Source: Arthrobacter sp. B1805
GTDB lineage: Bacteria; Actinomycetota; Actinomycetes; Actinomycetales; Micrococcaceae
Direction of reading: 5' to 3'
Assembly (NCBI RefSeq): GCF_002929745.1
Contig: NZ_PJIQ01000018.1
Span: forward strand, 1-43,169
DNA length: 43,169 bases
The notes under the pieces are model-generated. The model saw nothing but the letters and a program-made list of their open reading frames with translations, searched no databases and was not told where the DNA came from. Shown here piece by piece: positions 1-7,321 of this stretch; the first letter of the stretch is position 1; each line of letters opens with the position of its first letter. Both the position numbers and the translations under genes were made by a program.

Positions 1-2
1 CC

Positions 3-107
3 GCCGGCGCGGTCCTCATGAGTGTCTCCACGATCGTGGTGGCCCTGAACGCGCAGCTGCTGCGTCGGATCGACCTCGACCCGGATCGGATCAGCACCAC
101 GGTCTAG
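3..107 (+). CDS. Heavy-metal P-type ATPase, C-terminal end (partial)
   Basis: Only the last 34 codons lie in the window, in frame from base 3 to the TAG at 105-107. The peptide has the hydrophobic stretch followed by the LNAQLLRR-type end that closes copper/heavy-metal P1B ATPases: a last membrane helix with an Asn, then basic residues at the cytoplasmic face. Such pumps export Cu(I), Ag(I), Zn(II) or Cd(II) using ATP. The ion-binding and phosphorylation motifs lie upstream of the window, so the metal cannot be read here. The copper-associated genes that follow make copper the most likely substrate, by inference. Confidence 0.7.
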   Translation, partial: AGAVLMSVSTIVVALNAQLLRRIDLDPDRISTTV

Positions 108-491
108 CACCCCGCCGGTTCCATCGCTACCTAACCCACCGCCGCCGATCCCACCGGTGTCCCCGCCCGCACTCAGCATCCGTGAAAAGCGGCGGGCACC
201 GGGGGGAAGGCCGTAGCGATAGGGCTTACCCCGGGGCACCACCAGTGCCTGCAGACTGTTGGGCAGGTAGCGGGCAGAACAGGCCGCACTGGCATACACC
301 GACCAGCTTCCGGACACAAAGGGCATACGAGCGGGGCTCCGGCAGGAACCCGCCGCTTGGCCACATTGGGTGCCGGGCCCCTACTGTTGTTGTGAACGTC
401 AAACCTGATCCCGGCTCTGAGGGCGTACCCCACCCGGGTATTATTTTGAGTTGAAGGATTGCTGAAGAATGAGGGGAGGGACGAACACACA
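108..491. other. Intergenic leader before the DUF6153 gene
   Basis: These 384 bases separate the ATPase stop from the GTG start at 492. Open frames exist on both strands but none has a recognisable protein or a good ribosome site. The stretch just after the ATPase is C- and G-rich with partly complementary runs (about 155-215) that could form an imperfect terminator hairpin. The CsoR-like inverted repeat at 426-440 is the only clear regulatory candidate. Confidence 0.5.
426..440. promoter_or_regulatory. CsoR-like inverted repeat TACCC-N5-GGGTA
   Basis: Bases 426-440 read taccc cacccg ggta, that is TACCC and its complement GGGTA five bases apart, 52 bases before the GTG start of the DUF6153 gene. 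Actinobacterial CsoR copper repressors bind GC-rich palindromes with TACCC/GGGTA half sites, so this may be a copper-responsive operator. An AT-rich run (ttattttgag) follows directly and could contain the promoter -10. The assignment rests on motif similarity and the copper gene context only. Confidence 0.4.
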
Positions 492-1040
492 GTGAAAGAT
501 CTGCTGCTCACCGTTCCTCGATCCCAGCGATCCGCCGCAACCGGAACCCTCGTGTCCTTGACGTGGACCCTCCGGCTTCTGGCTCTTTTGGTCGGCATAC
601 TGGCGATGCATCTATGGATCAGCCCGACCACCGGTGAGCCAGCAGGCCACACGGCTTCCACCCACACTGCTCCGACTCACACCGTGGCTTCCGCACCCAC
701 CGCTTCGGAAGCCACCGGAACCTTGATGACGGCCGAACCGCCCGTCCCAGTAACAGCCTCAGCAGCAGGTCTAGCAGCGGTGATGGTCACCTCCTCCTTC
801 GACGGCCATGGCTCTGCCGACGGCTCCCTGTGTGAGCTGACCTGCCCGAACGGGCACTCCATGATGGACGCCATGTGCATGATCGCGCTGCTGATCATTG
901 GCCTCGCGGGTTTCCTGGGGCTTCGCTCCGCGCTCCTACGCGGCACCCTGATCCGTCGCGCCCCCCCATCACTGGCCTTCATGTTCCCTTTCAGGGCACA
1001 AACAGTTTCCTTGGTTCAGCTCTCGATCAGTCGCACATAA
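492..1040 (+). CDS. DUF6153-like small membrane protein, copper-associated
   Basis: The frame is open from a TTG at 459, but GTG at 492 is preceded by gaggggaggg at 471-480, so I take 492 (182 aa). The protein has an N-terminal membrane segment (about residues 23-45 of this start), a Thr/Ala/His-rich external stretch, a Cys/Met/His patch (LCELTCPNGHSMMDAMCM) and a second membrane segment. This is the layout of the DUF6153 family, which is often found beside DUF305 and copper genes in actinobacteria. The Cys, His and Met residues could bind Cu(I), but this is inference. Its last codons are almost identical to those of the gene at 9379-9879. Confidence 0.65.
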   Translation: MKDLLLTVPRSQRSAATGTLVSLTWTLRLLALLVGILAMHLWISPTTGEPAGHTASTHTAPTHTVASAPTASEATGTLMTAEPPVPVTASAAGLAAVMVTSSFDGHGSADGSLCELTCPNGHSMMDAMCMIALLIIGLAGFLGLRSALLRGTLIRRAPPSLAFMFPFRAQTVSLVQLSISRT

Positions 1041-1066
1041 ACACGGGGAGGCCCCTTCCCGCCTCA

Positions 1067-1095
1067 TACGCTTGTGCACTTGCCGGCACTATAAT
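1067..1095 (+). promoter_or_regulatory. Candidate promoter of the DUF305 gene
   Basis: Bases 1090-1095 are a perfect TATAAT, rare in this GC-rich DNA. With 17-base spacing the -35 hexamer would be the weak tacgct at 1067-1072. It would leave a leader of about 185 bases before the ATG at 1284. The rest of the 1041-1283 gap shows no gene. Confidence 0.35.
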
Positions 1096-1283
1096 GACCG
1101 GCCCCCCGCCTCAACACCACTCAGGTACCGCCTCTCCATCGGTACAGCCTCCCGCTCGATGCGAACTTTGCGCACGGACGGTATGAGTGGCGCCAGAGGA
1201 TGCACAAAGGCAGCCGACGTCGTGGGAACACCGACCGATCATTTTCCTGAACCCGTGTATTCACATACCGAAGGACTGTTCTC

Positions 1284-1982
1284 ATGAAGCACCGTTTCGC
1301 ATCACTTACCGCCCTGTCCGCCGCCGCTCTCATCACCCTGTCCGCCTGTGGTTCGTCCTCGGGCGGCGGTATGGAAGGCATGGACATGGGCGAAGAAAGC
1401 TCCGCCGCAGCGGAGGCCACCCCGAGCGCCTCGGCGGGGGCCACGACTGAAGCCACCTCCAGCGCATCTTCCGAGGACATGGGTGAGCACAATGACGCGG
1501 ACGTGATGTTCGCGCAGATGATGCTTCCCCACCACCGGCAGGCCGTTGGGATGAGCAACATGCTCCTCGACAAGGAGGGCATCGACCCTGCGGTGACCGA
1601 CCTCGCGACCCGCATCGCTGCCGCCCAGGAACCCGAGATCGAGCAGCTCACCACCTGGCTGGAAGCCTGGGGCCAGCCCGAGGAGCCCGAGAGCGGCACG
1701 GAAGGCCACGACATGGGTTCCATGGGCGACGGGGGCGACATGGGGTCGATGGAGGGCATGATGAGCGACGAGGACATGGCGGCGCTTGGCACTGCTGAAA
1801 GCGCTGAAGCCGAAACCCTGTTCCTGGAGTCGATGACCGCCCACCACCGCGGGGCCGTGCAGATGGCCCAGCAGGAAATCGAGGACGGCATGTTCCCCGA
1901 GGCGATTCAGATGGCCGAGACCATCGTGGAAACCCAGCAGGCCGAAATCGAGGAAATGACGGCCCTGCTCGAGCAGCACTGA
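1284..1982 (+). CDS. DUF305 family copper-associated lipoprotein
   Basis: 232 aa. It begins with a lipoprotein signal (basic MKHR, hydrophobic stretch, LITLSAC lipobox with Cys22), so it should be anchored outside the membrane. A Met/Ser/Ala-rich linker follows. Two DUF305 ferritin-like helical repeats then carry the diagnostic MLPHHRQAVGM (around residue 80) and MTAHHRGAVQM (around 176) motifs. His and Met residues in these helices and in the Gly/Asp/Met-rich loop between them are candidate metal ligands. DUF305 proteins occur next to copper resistance genes and are thought to bind copper or act in extracytoplasmic metal handling. The start has gaagga about 10 bases upstream. Confidence 0.9.
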   Translation: MKHRFASLTALSAAALITLSACGSSSGGGMEGMDMGEESSAAAEATPSASAGATTEATSSASSEDMGEHNDADVMFAQMMLPHHRQAVGMSNMLLDKEGIDPAVTDLATRIAAAQEPEIEQLTTWLEAWGQPEEPESGTEGHDMGSMGDGGDMGSMEGMMSDEDMAALGTAESAEAETLFLESMTAHHRGAVQMAQQEIEDGMFPEAIQMAETIVETQQAEIEEMTALLEQH

Positions 1983-2280
1983 CATCACACCCCTCATTAC
2001 AAAGGCACGGCAACCCAGCTGATTTACCAACTGCTTGCTGATACCTCGACCGCCGGACCCTGAACCGGGGATCGCTGCCACCACCATGGCGGCGGGTCCC
2101 GGCAGGCCGGCTGGTGACATCCCCGAGCTGCTTCATTCCGGTGGCCCTTTTCGGGCCCAAGTTTCCTGACCTAAACCCACCCCTAGCGGGACACCAACCG
2201 CACCCTTGCGCGTCTCACTGGCATTCCTGCCCGTCGCGTGTTGCCCACGCCCTACGCATTTCCCTGGAACACCCCGGACA

Positions 2281-2316
2281 GCTCGGTGTACCCAAAAAAC
2301 ACCGAGTACACCGAGC
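2281..2316. repeat. Perfect 11-bp inverted repeat upstream of the propeller lipoprotein gene
   Basis: gctcggtgtac (2281-2291) and its exact complement gtacaccgagc (2306-2316) flank 14 bases. A second, competing hairpin is possible inside it between cggtgt (2284-2289) and acaccg (2299-2304). No T run follows, so an operator or attenuator-like switch is as likely as a terminator for the DUF305 gene. The rest of the 1983-2366 gap has no recognisable gene. Confidence 0.5.
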
Positions 2317-2366
2317 ACTGACGGCAGCACCAGCAGGGACGCACCTATGATCGGATATATCACCCC

Positions 2367-3338
2367 ATGCCTTCCCCCACTCCTTCCCCCACTCCTTCCC
2401 CCACTCATTCCTCCGCTGCTTTCCTTGCTGCGGGTCGTGTGCCCCGTACCTGGCGCCGGTGCACCCTGGCCGGGGTCTCCCTCGCCCTGACGTTGGGGAC
2501 TGTGGCGTGCACGTCGTCTACCGACTCAACAGCTGAAACGGCAGCCGGCTCGGCGGCCGGTGATGACGGTGCAGGGTCGGCCATATCAGCACAGCCGTAT
2601 CCCTCCCATGTTCATGGGTTGGCGGTGGATCCTGACACTCAATCGGTGCTGATCGCCTCCCACGAGGGCCTTTTCACGGTCAACGGTGAGTCCGCCGAAC
2701 CCATGGGGCAGACCATTGACCTGATGGGCTTCACCGTCGGTAGCGACGGAACCTACTTCGCTTCCGGCCACCCAGGTCCCGGCGTCGACCTGCCTAACCC
2801 TGTCGGACTGATCAGCTCCACCGATGGGCTCACCTGGTCGCAGGTCGCTCGCGGTGGCGAGTCTGACTTCCACACCCTGACCACCACCTACCAGGGAATC
2901 ATCGGGTTCGACGGCATCCTGCGGGTTAGCAAGGACGGGAGCTCCTGGACCGACGCGACCACCCAGATCAGTCCCTACACCCTCGCTGGGAACCCTGCCA
3001 CGAAGCTCGCGGTCGCAACCACCGAAGACGGCATTTACCGGTCCGAGGACGCAGGGAGGACATGGACGAAGGAACCCGATGCCCCCGTCATCCTGATAGC
3101 CGCCGTCACCGACGACTCGGACATCATCGGCATCCTTCCCACCGGTGACGTCCTAACCAGCACAGATGCCGGTATCACCTGGGAGCAGGTCGGAAAGGTC
3201 TCTGCCCAGCCCTCAGCGATCACCACGAAACGGACGGCCAGCGGCACCGAAGTCTGGGTAACGACAGAGAACGGATTGGAGAAGTCGGTCGACAACGGCA
3301 TGACCTTCACCACCGTCATCGACGCCGACGGCGCCTGA
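2367..3338 (+). CDS. F510_1955-type beta-propeller lipoprotein (BNR-like)
   Basis: 323 aa from ATG 2367; the alternative GTG at 2439 would give a compact lipoprotein signal starting VPRTWRR. The N-terminus encodes three PSPT repeats from a 12-bp DNA tandem repeat. A basic segment, a hydrophobic stretch and the LGTVAC lipobox follow. The mature part has repeated BNR-style Asp-box turns (S-x-D-x-G-x-T/S-W, for example SSTDGLTW, SKDGSSW, SEDAGRTW, STDAGITW), each marking a propeller blade. The HVHGLAVDP start and ASGHPGPG motif resemble F510_1955 family glycosylhydrolase-like proteins found beside DUF305 genes. No sialidase catalytic set is visible, so a binding or scaffold role is as plausible as an enzyme. 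Confidence 0.8.
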   Translation: MPSPTPSPTPSPTHSSAAFLAAGRVPRTWRRCTLAGVSLALTLGTVACTSSTDSTAETAAGSAAGDDGAGSAISAQPYPSHVHGLAVDPDTQSVLIASHEGLFTVNGESAEPMGQTIDLMGFTVGSDGTYFASGHPGPGVDLPNPVGLISSTDGLTWSQVARGGESDFHTLTTTYQGIIGFDGILRVSKDGSSWTDATTQISPYTLAGNPATKLAVATTEDGIYRSEDAGRTWTKEPDAPVILIAAVTDDSDIIGILPTGDVLTSTDAGITWEQVGKVSAQPSAITTKRTASGTEVWVTTENGLEKSVDNGMTFTTVIDADGA

Positions 3339-3342
3339 CACA

Positions 3343-3528
3343 ATGGCAACGGACAAGCGCAAGGCAGCCCGCGCACACGCAGCGGAACAACGCCTTCAAG
3401 CGGCGAGGGCCGCCGAAGCCGAACGACAGCACCACCGGCAACAACACCGCAGAGCCATCATGCTCGGCGTCATCCTCCTTACTCTCGCCACCATGACTGC
3501 CCTGACAACCTTCATCCTTGTCACCTGA
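3343..3528 (+). CDS. Small single-pass membrane protein after the propeller gene
   Basis: 61 aa, starting four bases after the propeller stop, so probably the same transcript. The first 38 residues are strongly basic and Ala/Gln/Glu-rich with helix or coiled-coil character. Residues 39-60 form one membrane segment that ends the protein. The layout suggests a tail-anchored or single-pass protein with its charged part in the cytoplasm. I do not recognise a family. The operon position and the absence of a better frame support coding. It may assist the upstream lipoproteins, but that is speculation. Confidence 0.55.
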   Translation: MATDKRKAARAHAAEQRLQAARAAEAERQHHRQQHRRAIMLGVILLTLATMTALTTFILVT

Positions 3529-3840
3529 CATCCTCGGGCCGCATCATGTGAACAACCAAAGCTCCGGCTCAGGCCATTACAGGAGTCCTTGTCCCAGAAG
3601 ACGACGGCTCGTTCCCCAGGTTGATTGGCCTCCTGCACACAGGGACACGGCACAAGCTTCCCCACGCTCCGCTGCTTGTCGCGCACCCAGGTGAACAGCA
3701 GGAACCAGAGGCCCGCCTGCACACAACCCCTGCGTCACCGACACGGGGTAACTCACCTCCAGCAAGCAGTGGATGTGCACAGTCTCCCTGGGTGCTTGGA
3801 GCGGAGAGTGACGCTACGCAGCCAGCCCGTATAGTGCTGT

Positions 3841-3930
3841 TTCCGATGGTTTCTCGTCTGCACAAGTATCAGAACCGATTTATACGAGCATCGGAACATA
3901 TGTCGTTTGGTGCTCGTTACATATATATAT
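3841..3930. promoter_or_regulatory. Nested inverted repeats and AT-rich promoter before the toxin-antitoxin pair
   Basis: In the gene-free stretch 3529-3978, ttccgatg plus ctcgt (3841-3857) is complementary to acgag plus catcggaa (3884-3896). The acgagca at 3884-3890 is also complementary to tgctcgt at 3911-3917. The run atatatatata at about 3921-3931 is a likely -10 region, and the ATG follows at 3979. Overlapping inverted repeats next to a promoter suit autoregulation by the antitoxin. The earlier part of the gap (3529-3840) shows nothing I can name. Confidence 0.4.
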
Positions 3931-3978
3931 AGAAAACCAGTAGTTGAGCCACCACGACACCGCGATAGAAGGACCACC

Positions 3979-4389
3979 ATGGGCGACGGAGTAACCACGA
4001 GGACACGGCACGGCCGCGGCAACGCCACAGGATCGCCAGGACACGAGTTCGAGACCAGGTTTAGTGACATGGTCACCGTGCTTAACGACAACCTGGGCCC
4101 AGCCCTGACACAGCTCATCGCAGGCAAAGACCGTCAGACCGTCACGCGGTGGATGGCTTCCAAACAACTACCGAAGTCCCTCGATGTGGAACGGCGCATC
4201 AGGGCGGCCTACCAGATCTTCATGTTCCTCGCCCATGATCCTCAGGCCCCACAGTCACCACACACCGTGCGGGCGTGGTTCATGGGAATGAACGGACAGC
4301 TTGATGACATGTCGCCTGCTGAAGCGATCGCTGAGAACCGGACCCGTGAAGCAATGGCCGCAGCCCGTGCGTACCGGGCAGGAGGGTAA
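3979..4389 (+). CDS. Xre/MbcA-ParS-like antitoxin
   Basis: 136 aa from ATG 3979, with gaagga 6 bases upstream; the open frame extends earlier, but 3979 has the ribosome site. A helix-turn-helix-like centre (IAGKDRQTVTRWMASKQLP, about residues 48-66) is followed by a C-terminal segment with VRAWFMGMNGQLDDMSPAEA, matching the C-terminal domain of Xre-type antitoxins paired with RES toxins. Such antitoxins cover the NAD+-binding site of the toxin and repress their own promoter. The toxin gene starts three bases after this stop. The antitoxin frame is intact although its toxin is broken. Confidence 0.8.
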   Translation: MGDGVTTRTRHGRGNATGSPGHEFETRFSDMVTVLNDNLGPALTQLIAGKDRQTVTRWMASKQLPKSLDVERRIRAAYQIFMFLAHDPQAPQSPHTVRAWFMGMNGQLDDMSPAEAIAENRTREAMAAARAYRAGG

Positions 4390-4392
4390 GGC

Positions 4393-5073
4393 ATGGAGCT
4401 GGGCGACTCGCTCGCACCCAGGACGGTCGAGATTCCCGACAGGGTATGGCGAGTCGCCCTCATCCCCTCTGGACAGCGTTTTTCCGAGATAGCCCCAGAC
4501 GATGCACTCCTTCCTGATGCCGGCAATCGCTTCGATGTGCCCGGCGGAGGAGTTTTGTACTGCGCCACCAGCCCGCGCGGCTCCTACTTGGAAACCCTCG
4601 CCGGCAAGAGAGTGTCCCCCAAAATGGCGGCCCTCGTGCGAGATGATCCCAATGGTTTCATGCCGCCCAACAGCATCCCAGCGTCCTGGCGGGACGAACG
4701 CCGCCTCTTCACGGTCGGCACCACGAACCCCGCATCCTTCATCGACCTTGAGAATCTCGAAACCCGCCGGCACATCCTCGGTCAAATCGGTGAGCAGCTC
4801 GAACCTTTGGGAGTAGAAACACTCGACGTGCCCGATATGCGCGGCATGAACCGTCTCCTCACCCGCGAGATAGCACGCTGGGCGTACTCCTCGCTCGACG
4901 ACGAAGGGCTCTACAACTACTCAGGCATCTGATACGTCTCCAAACTCGACAGCGAGGAATGCTGGGCCATCTTCGCTGGCACCGAAACCTTCATTCACGA
5001 ACAGACCACGATCGAGAAGACCGATCCCCACCTGATCGATGTTGCACGCCTGTTCAGCCTGACCATCCATTGA
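4393..5073 (+). pseudogene. RES-domain NAD+-depleting toxin, interrupted by in-frame TGA
   Basis: The reading frame runs 226 codons to TGA 5071-5073 but is interrupted by a TGA at 4930-4932. RES toxins are named for conserved Arg, Glu and Ser and cleave or phosphorolyse NAD+. Here the N-terminal VWRVAL Arg and the YLETLAG Glu are present. The stop falls inside the late block: YSGI-stop-YVSKL, where the family has GIRYxS. A single CGA-to-TGA change explains it. The following 46 codons still read as RES sequence (SEECWAIF), so the lesion is recent or a sequencing error. The 179-aa truncated product lacks the conserved Ser and should be inactive. The IS481 copy sits 45 bases downstream. Confidence 0.8.
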
Positions 5074-5112
5074 TCAGCCGCCGCTGGGATATTCCCGGGG
5101 AACGTCCCTCGC

Positions 5113-5118
5113 CCTAGT
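5113..5118. repeat. IS481 target-site duplication, left copy (CCTAGT)
   Basis: cctagt directly before the left terminal repeat; the same six bases follow the right one at 6289-6294. It fits the NCTAGN target known for IS481-type elements. Confidence 0.8.
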
Positions 5119-6100
5119 TGTACTGACCGGGGACGTTGGTCAATCTTGAGAACGGTGGTCGGTTTTCACAGGCTGAATGCGGGCGGTGGTGGTTGTAGTA
5201 GTGCAGCCAGTCGCCCAGCTGTTCGCGTCGTTGAGCCTCGGACGTGTAGCAGCGGGCGTACGCCCAACCATCGGCAAGGGTTCGGTGAAATCGCTCGATC
5301 TTGCCGTTGGTCTGCGGCCGGTAGGGGCGAGTGCGTTTGTGCTTGATGCTGAGTGCCGCGCAGGTGTCTCGCCATAGGTGTGAGCGGTAGGCACCGCCGT
5401 TGTCGGATAGGACTCGCGCTACGGTGACGCCGCGCTGGTCGAACCACTCGACAGCTCGGACCAGGACGGCGCTGGCGGTAACGGCGGTCTCGTCGTCGTG
5501 AATCTCGGCGTAGGCGACGCGTGAATAGTCGTCGATCACCGTGTGAACGTGGGCCGTGCCCATCAGCGGGTTGCCGTGTTTGTTGCGCTGCTTGTCCGGT
5601 GTTGCCGTGCGGTTCTTCTCGCCCTGACTCCGTCCGACGAAGCGCCACCAGCCGCCGTCAGGGATGTTGCCGAGCTTTTTCACATCGACATAAAGCATGG
5701 ATCCGGGGTGGTCATGCTCGTAGCGGCGGATGGGTTTCCCGGTGGCTCGGTCAACGTGTGACAGGCGGTTTAGGCGGACCGGGGCGAGAATGCGATGAAC
5801 TGTCGAGGGCGCGAGGTCCAGGCGGTAGGCGAGTTGCACGGGACCCTCGCACAATCGAAGACGCAGACTGATGCAGCGCCGGGTGGTCTTCTCACCGGTC
5901 TTGTTCGGCGAGCAGTGAGGCCGAGAGGAGCGGTCCTGCATCGACTCGTTTGCACGGTAGCGGTCGGCCCAACGTTTGACGGTGAGCCAAGAAACCTGGA
6001 AGCGGGCGGCAACCTCGCTGACAAACCAGTTCTCGTCTACGACGAGTTGGGCGACTTTCAGCCGGTGGCGCGGGGTGAGGGCAGCGTTGGTGTGGGACAT
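5114..6100 (-). CDS. IS481 family transposase
   Basis: 328 aa. The N-terminal part is a helix-turn-helix domain (VSEVAARFQVSWLTVKRW, about residues 27-44) followed by a basic RSSRPH region and a second DNA-binding helix set. The rve/DDE core follows: first Asp in MLYVDVKKLG, second in RVLSDNGGAY, Glu in TNGKIERFHR, and the YNHHRPH signature near the end. It cuts and joins the element ends. The stop codon TAG (plus-strand cta, 5114-5116) lies in the duplicated target, not in the element, as described for IS481 itself. All catalytic residues are present, so it may be active. Confidence 0.93.
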   Translation of the reverse strand: MSHTNAALTPRHRLKVAQLVVDENWFVSEVAARFQVSWLTVKRWADRYRANESMQDRSSRPHCSPNKTGEKTTRRCISLRLRLCEGPVQLAYRLDLAPSTVHRILAPVRLNRLSHVDRATGKPIRRYEHDHPGSMLYVDVKKLGNIPDGGWWRFVGRSQGEKNRTATPDKQRNKHGNPLMGTAHVHTVIDDYSRVAYAEIHDDETAVTASAVLVRAVEWFDQRGVTVARVLSDNGGAYRSHLWRDTCAALSIKHKRTRPYRPQTNGKIERFHRTLADGWAYARCYTSEAQRREQLGDWLHYYNHHRPHSACENRPPFSRLTNVPGQYN

Positions 6101-6288
6101 GAGCTCGACTTGGGCGTTGCGCCGCGGACCCGTGCAAAAACGTCGTCGTGGACGTATCCCGCAACGGCACCCAGCGGTACTGCTCGCCTCAGTGCGGAAG
6201 CAGGGATGCCGTCAGGCGCCATAGGGCCCGACTGCAACGATCCTGAACCTGCTCACGGCCCCTTCAACTAACGTGCCCGGTCAGTACA
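5119..6288 (-). mobile_element. IS481-family insertion sequence, complete with terminal repeats
   Basis: The left end starts TGTACTGACCGGGGACGTT at 5119. The right end, read inward from 6288, starts TGTACTGACCGGGCACGTT, 18 of 19 identical. The 6-bp duplication CCTAGT lies on both sides. The element is about 1170 bp and holds one transposase gene on the minus strand, plus an unusual 188-bp stretch between the transposase start and the right end that carries the tail of a CGNR zinc-finger gene. Intact ends, duplication and frame indicate a fairly recent insertion. Confidence 0.9.
6103..6246 (+). pseudogene. 3' fragment of a CGNR zinc-finger (ABATE-type) gene inside the IS
   Basis: Read on the plus strand, frame 6103-6246 gives LGRCAADPCKNVVVDVSRN, then GTQRYCSPQCGSRDAVRRH and a basic end with TGA at 6244-6246. 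This is the C-terminal CGNR zinc finger: paired Cys, the D-x-S-R-N block, then YCSPQCGSR and R-x-H-R-A-R. Full proteins have an N-terminal ABATE domain of more than 100 residues, absent here because the transposase occupies that side. It lies within the terminal repeats of the IS481 element, so it looks like host DNA captured by the element. It is not expected to be functional. Confidence 0.65.
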
Positions 6289-6294
6289 CCTAGT
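6289..6294. repeat. IS481 target-site duplication, right copy (CCTAGT)
   Basis: cctagt immediately after the right terminal repeat, matching 5113-5118. Confidence 0.8.
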
Positions 6295-6375
6295 GGGGGG
6301 AGCGGCCCGGGTCGGGGGCAGCGTTGGGACAGAAGCTCTTATGAGAGATATTTCTTCCGGTCTCGAGCATGTGCC

Positions 6376-7251
6376 CTATGGCTGGTAGTCGTATTTGTGG
6401 TCCGACGCGTACGACCGGAACGTGTCGTCAGTGGATAAACCTTTGATTCCCAGGGTGTTACCCATGAGGGCGCTGAGGTCTTGAAGGGAGTTGTGTAGCG
6501 CCAACCCTGATGCCCGTACTTCAGGGTTTGTTAGGTCCTTGGCGAGTTTGCTGAGTGCTACCGCGTAGGAGAGAGACGTGGCCAGCGATGCTGCGGCCGT
6601 CGATTCGCGGAAGTAGTATGACTCGCTGGTTTGTGTGAGGTCTACCCGGGTTTGGATGATGCCGTCGGTGATGCTGTCGAGGACGCGGCTGGTCGTCTCG
6701 GGTGTGAACTCAGACAGGTGTTGGAGGTACATTGCATCCCGGAGGACGGTGAGGCGAAGTGCGAGGGCCCGACGGCGGGCGAGGGCAGGGTATAGCTGCA
6801 GAAACCATGACACTGCGGCCGTGAGCAGGGCAAAACCTATCAAAGCTTCGACAGGTGATAGCGCCCTAATCCAGGGGTCGGTTGCGATGACGTCTCCGAA
6901 GCCGAGGGTCGACAGTGTGACAGTTGAGACATAGAGCGCTTCGATGAAGTCGGGGTATCGGGAGGGAGTGATTCCGTCGGAGTACGTGAAACCCTGCGGA
7001 ACGTGGGGGTAGTACACCAGTGCCCACCCGAGGACCTGCAGTGCCGCCCACAGCACAATCACTGCCACGATACCGAGGGGCCCGGCCAGGGATACTGCCT
7101 TCAGCCCTAGCGGCTTGAAGATTTTCCAGGTGCTGTTCATAGCGGCTTTGGTCAACCCTCCTTGGCCGCTGGGATGGAGCAGGGTGTGGAAGACGTCTCT
7201 GAGCCCGACTCCGATGATGATGAATCCCAGTGCGGTGAAAATCCACGTCAT
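6376..7251 (-). CDS. Two-TM-type potassium channel family protein
   Basis: 291 aa with a good ribosome site (ggaaggag) before ATG 7251. A hydrophobic N-terminal segment (1-18), a membrane helix at about 54-80, a pore loop with the selectivity filter TLGFGD (115-120) and another helix at about 130-155 match the Ion_trans_2 ion-channel fold. TLGFGD is a variant of TVGYGD and is compatible with K+ selectivity. The last 130 residues are a soluble helical domain without an RCK nucleotide-binding motif. The permease gene upstream ends 70 bases before this start on the same strand, so co-transcription is possible. It may help set membrane potential during stress, by inference. Confidence 0.85.
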   Translation of the reverse strand: MTWIFTALGFIIIGVGLRDVFHTLLHPSGQGGLTKAAMNSTWKIFKPLGLKAVSLAGPLGIVAVIVLWAALQVLGWALVYYPHVPQGFTYSDGITPSRYPDFIEALYVSTVTLSTLGFGDVIATDPWIRALSPVEALIGFALLTAAVSWFLQLYPALARRRALALRLTVLRDAMYLQHLSEFTPETTSRVLDSITDGIIQTRVDLTQTSESYYFRESTAAASLATSLSYAVALSKLAKDLTNPEVRASGLALHNSLQDLSALMGNTLGIKGLSTDDTFRSYASDHKYDYQP

Positions 7252-7268
7252 ATCAAACTCCTTCCATC

Positions 7269-7284
7269 GGACCTGATGAGGTCC
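7269..7284. promoter_or_regulatory. Small hairpin just upstream of the channel start
   Basis: ggacct (7269-7274) and aggtcc (7279-7284) are exact complements around gatg, 18 bases before the channel start. It could be an operator or a translational control hairpin; there is no T run. Confidence 0.3.
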
Positions 7285-7321
7285 CCACGAACGGGCTTGT
7301 TCCTGACCTCACGTGGGGGAG

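Noticed and set aside
173..667. Minus-strand 164-codon frame near the left edge
   Set aside because: Overlaps the DUF6153-like gene and has no family signal or start site.
4930..4932. Selenocysteine or programmed readthrough at the RES toxin TGA
   Set aside because: No selenocysteine-insertion hairpin is evident after the codon, and the family has Arg, not Cys, at this place.
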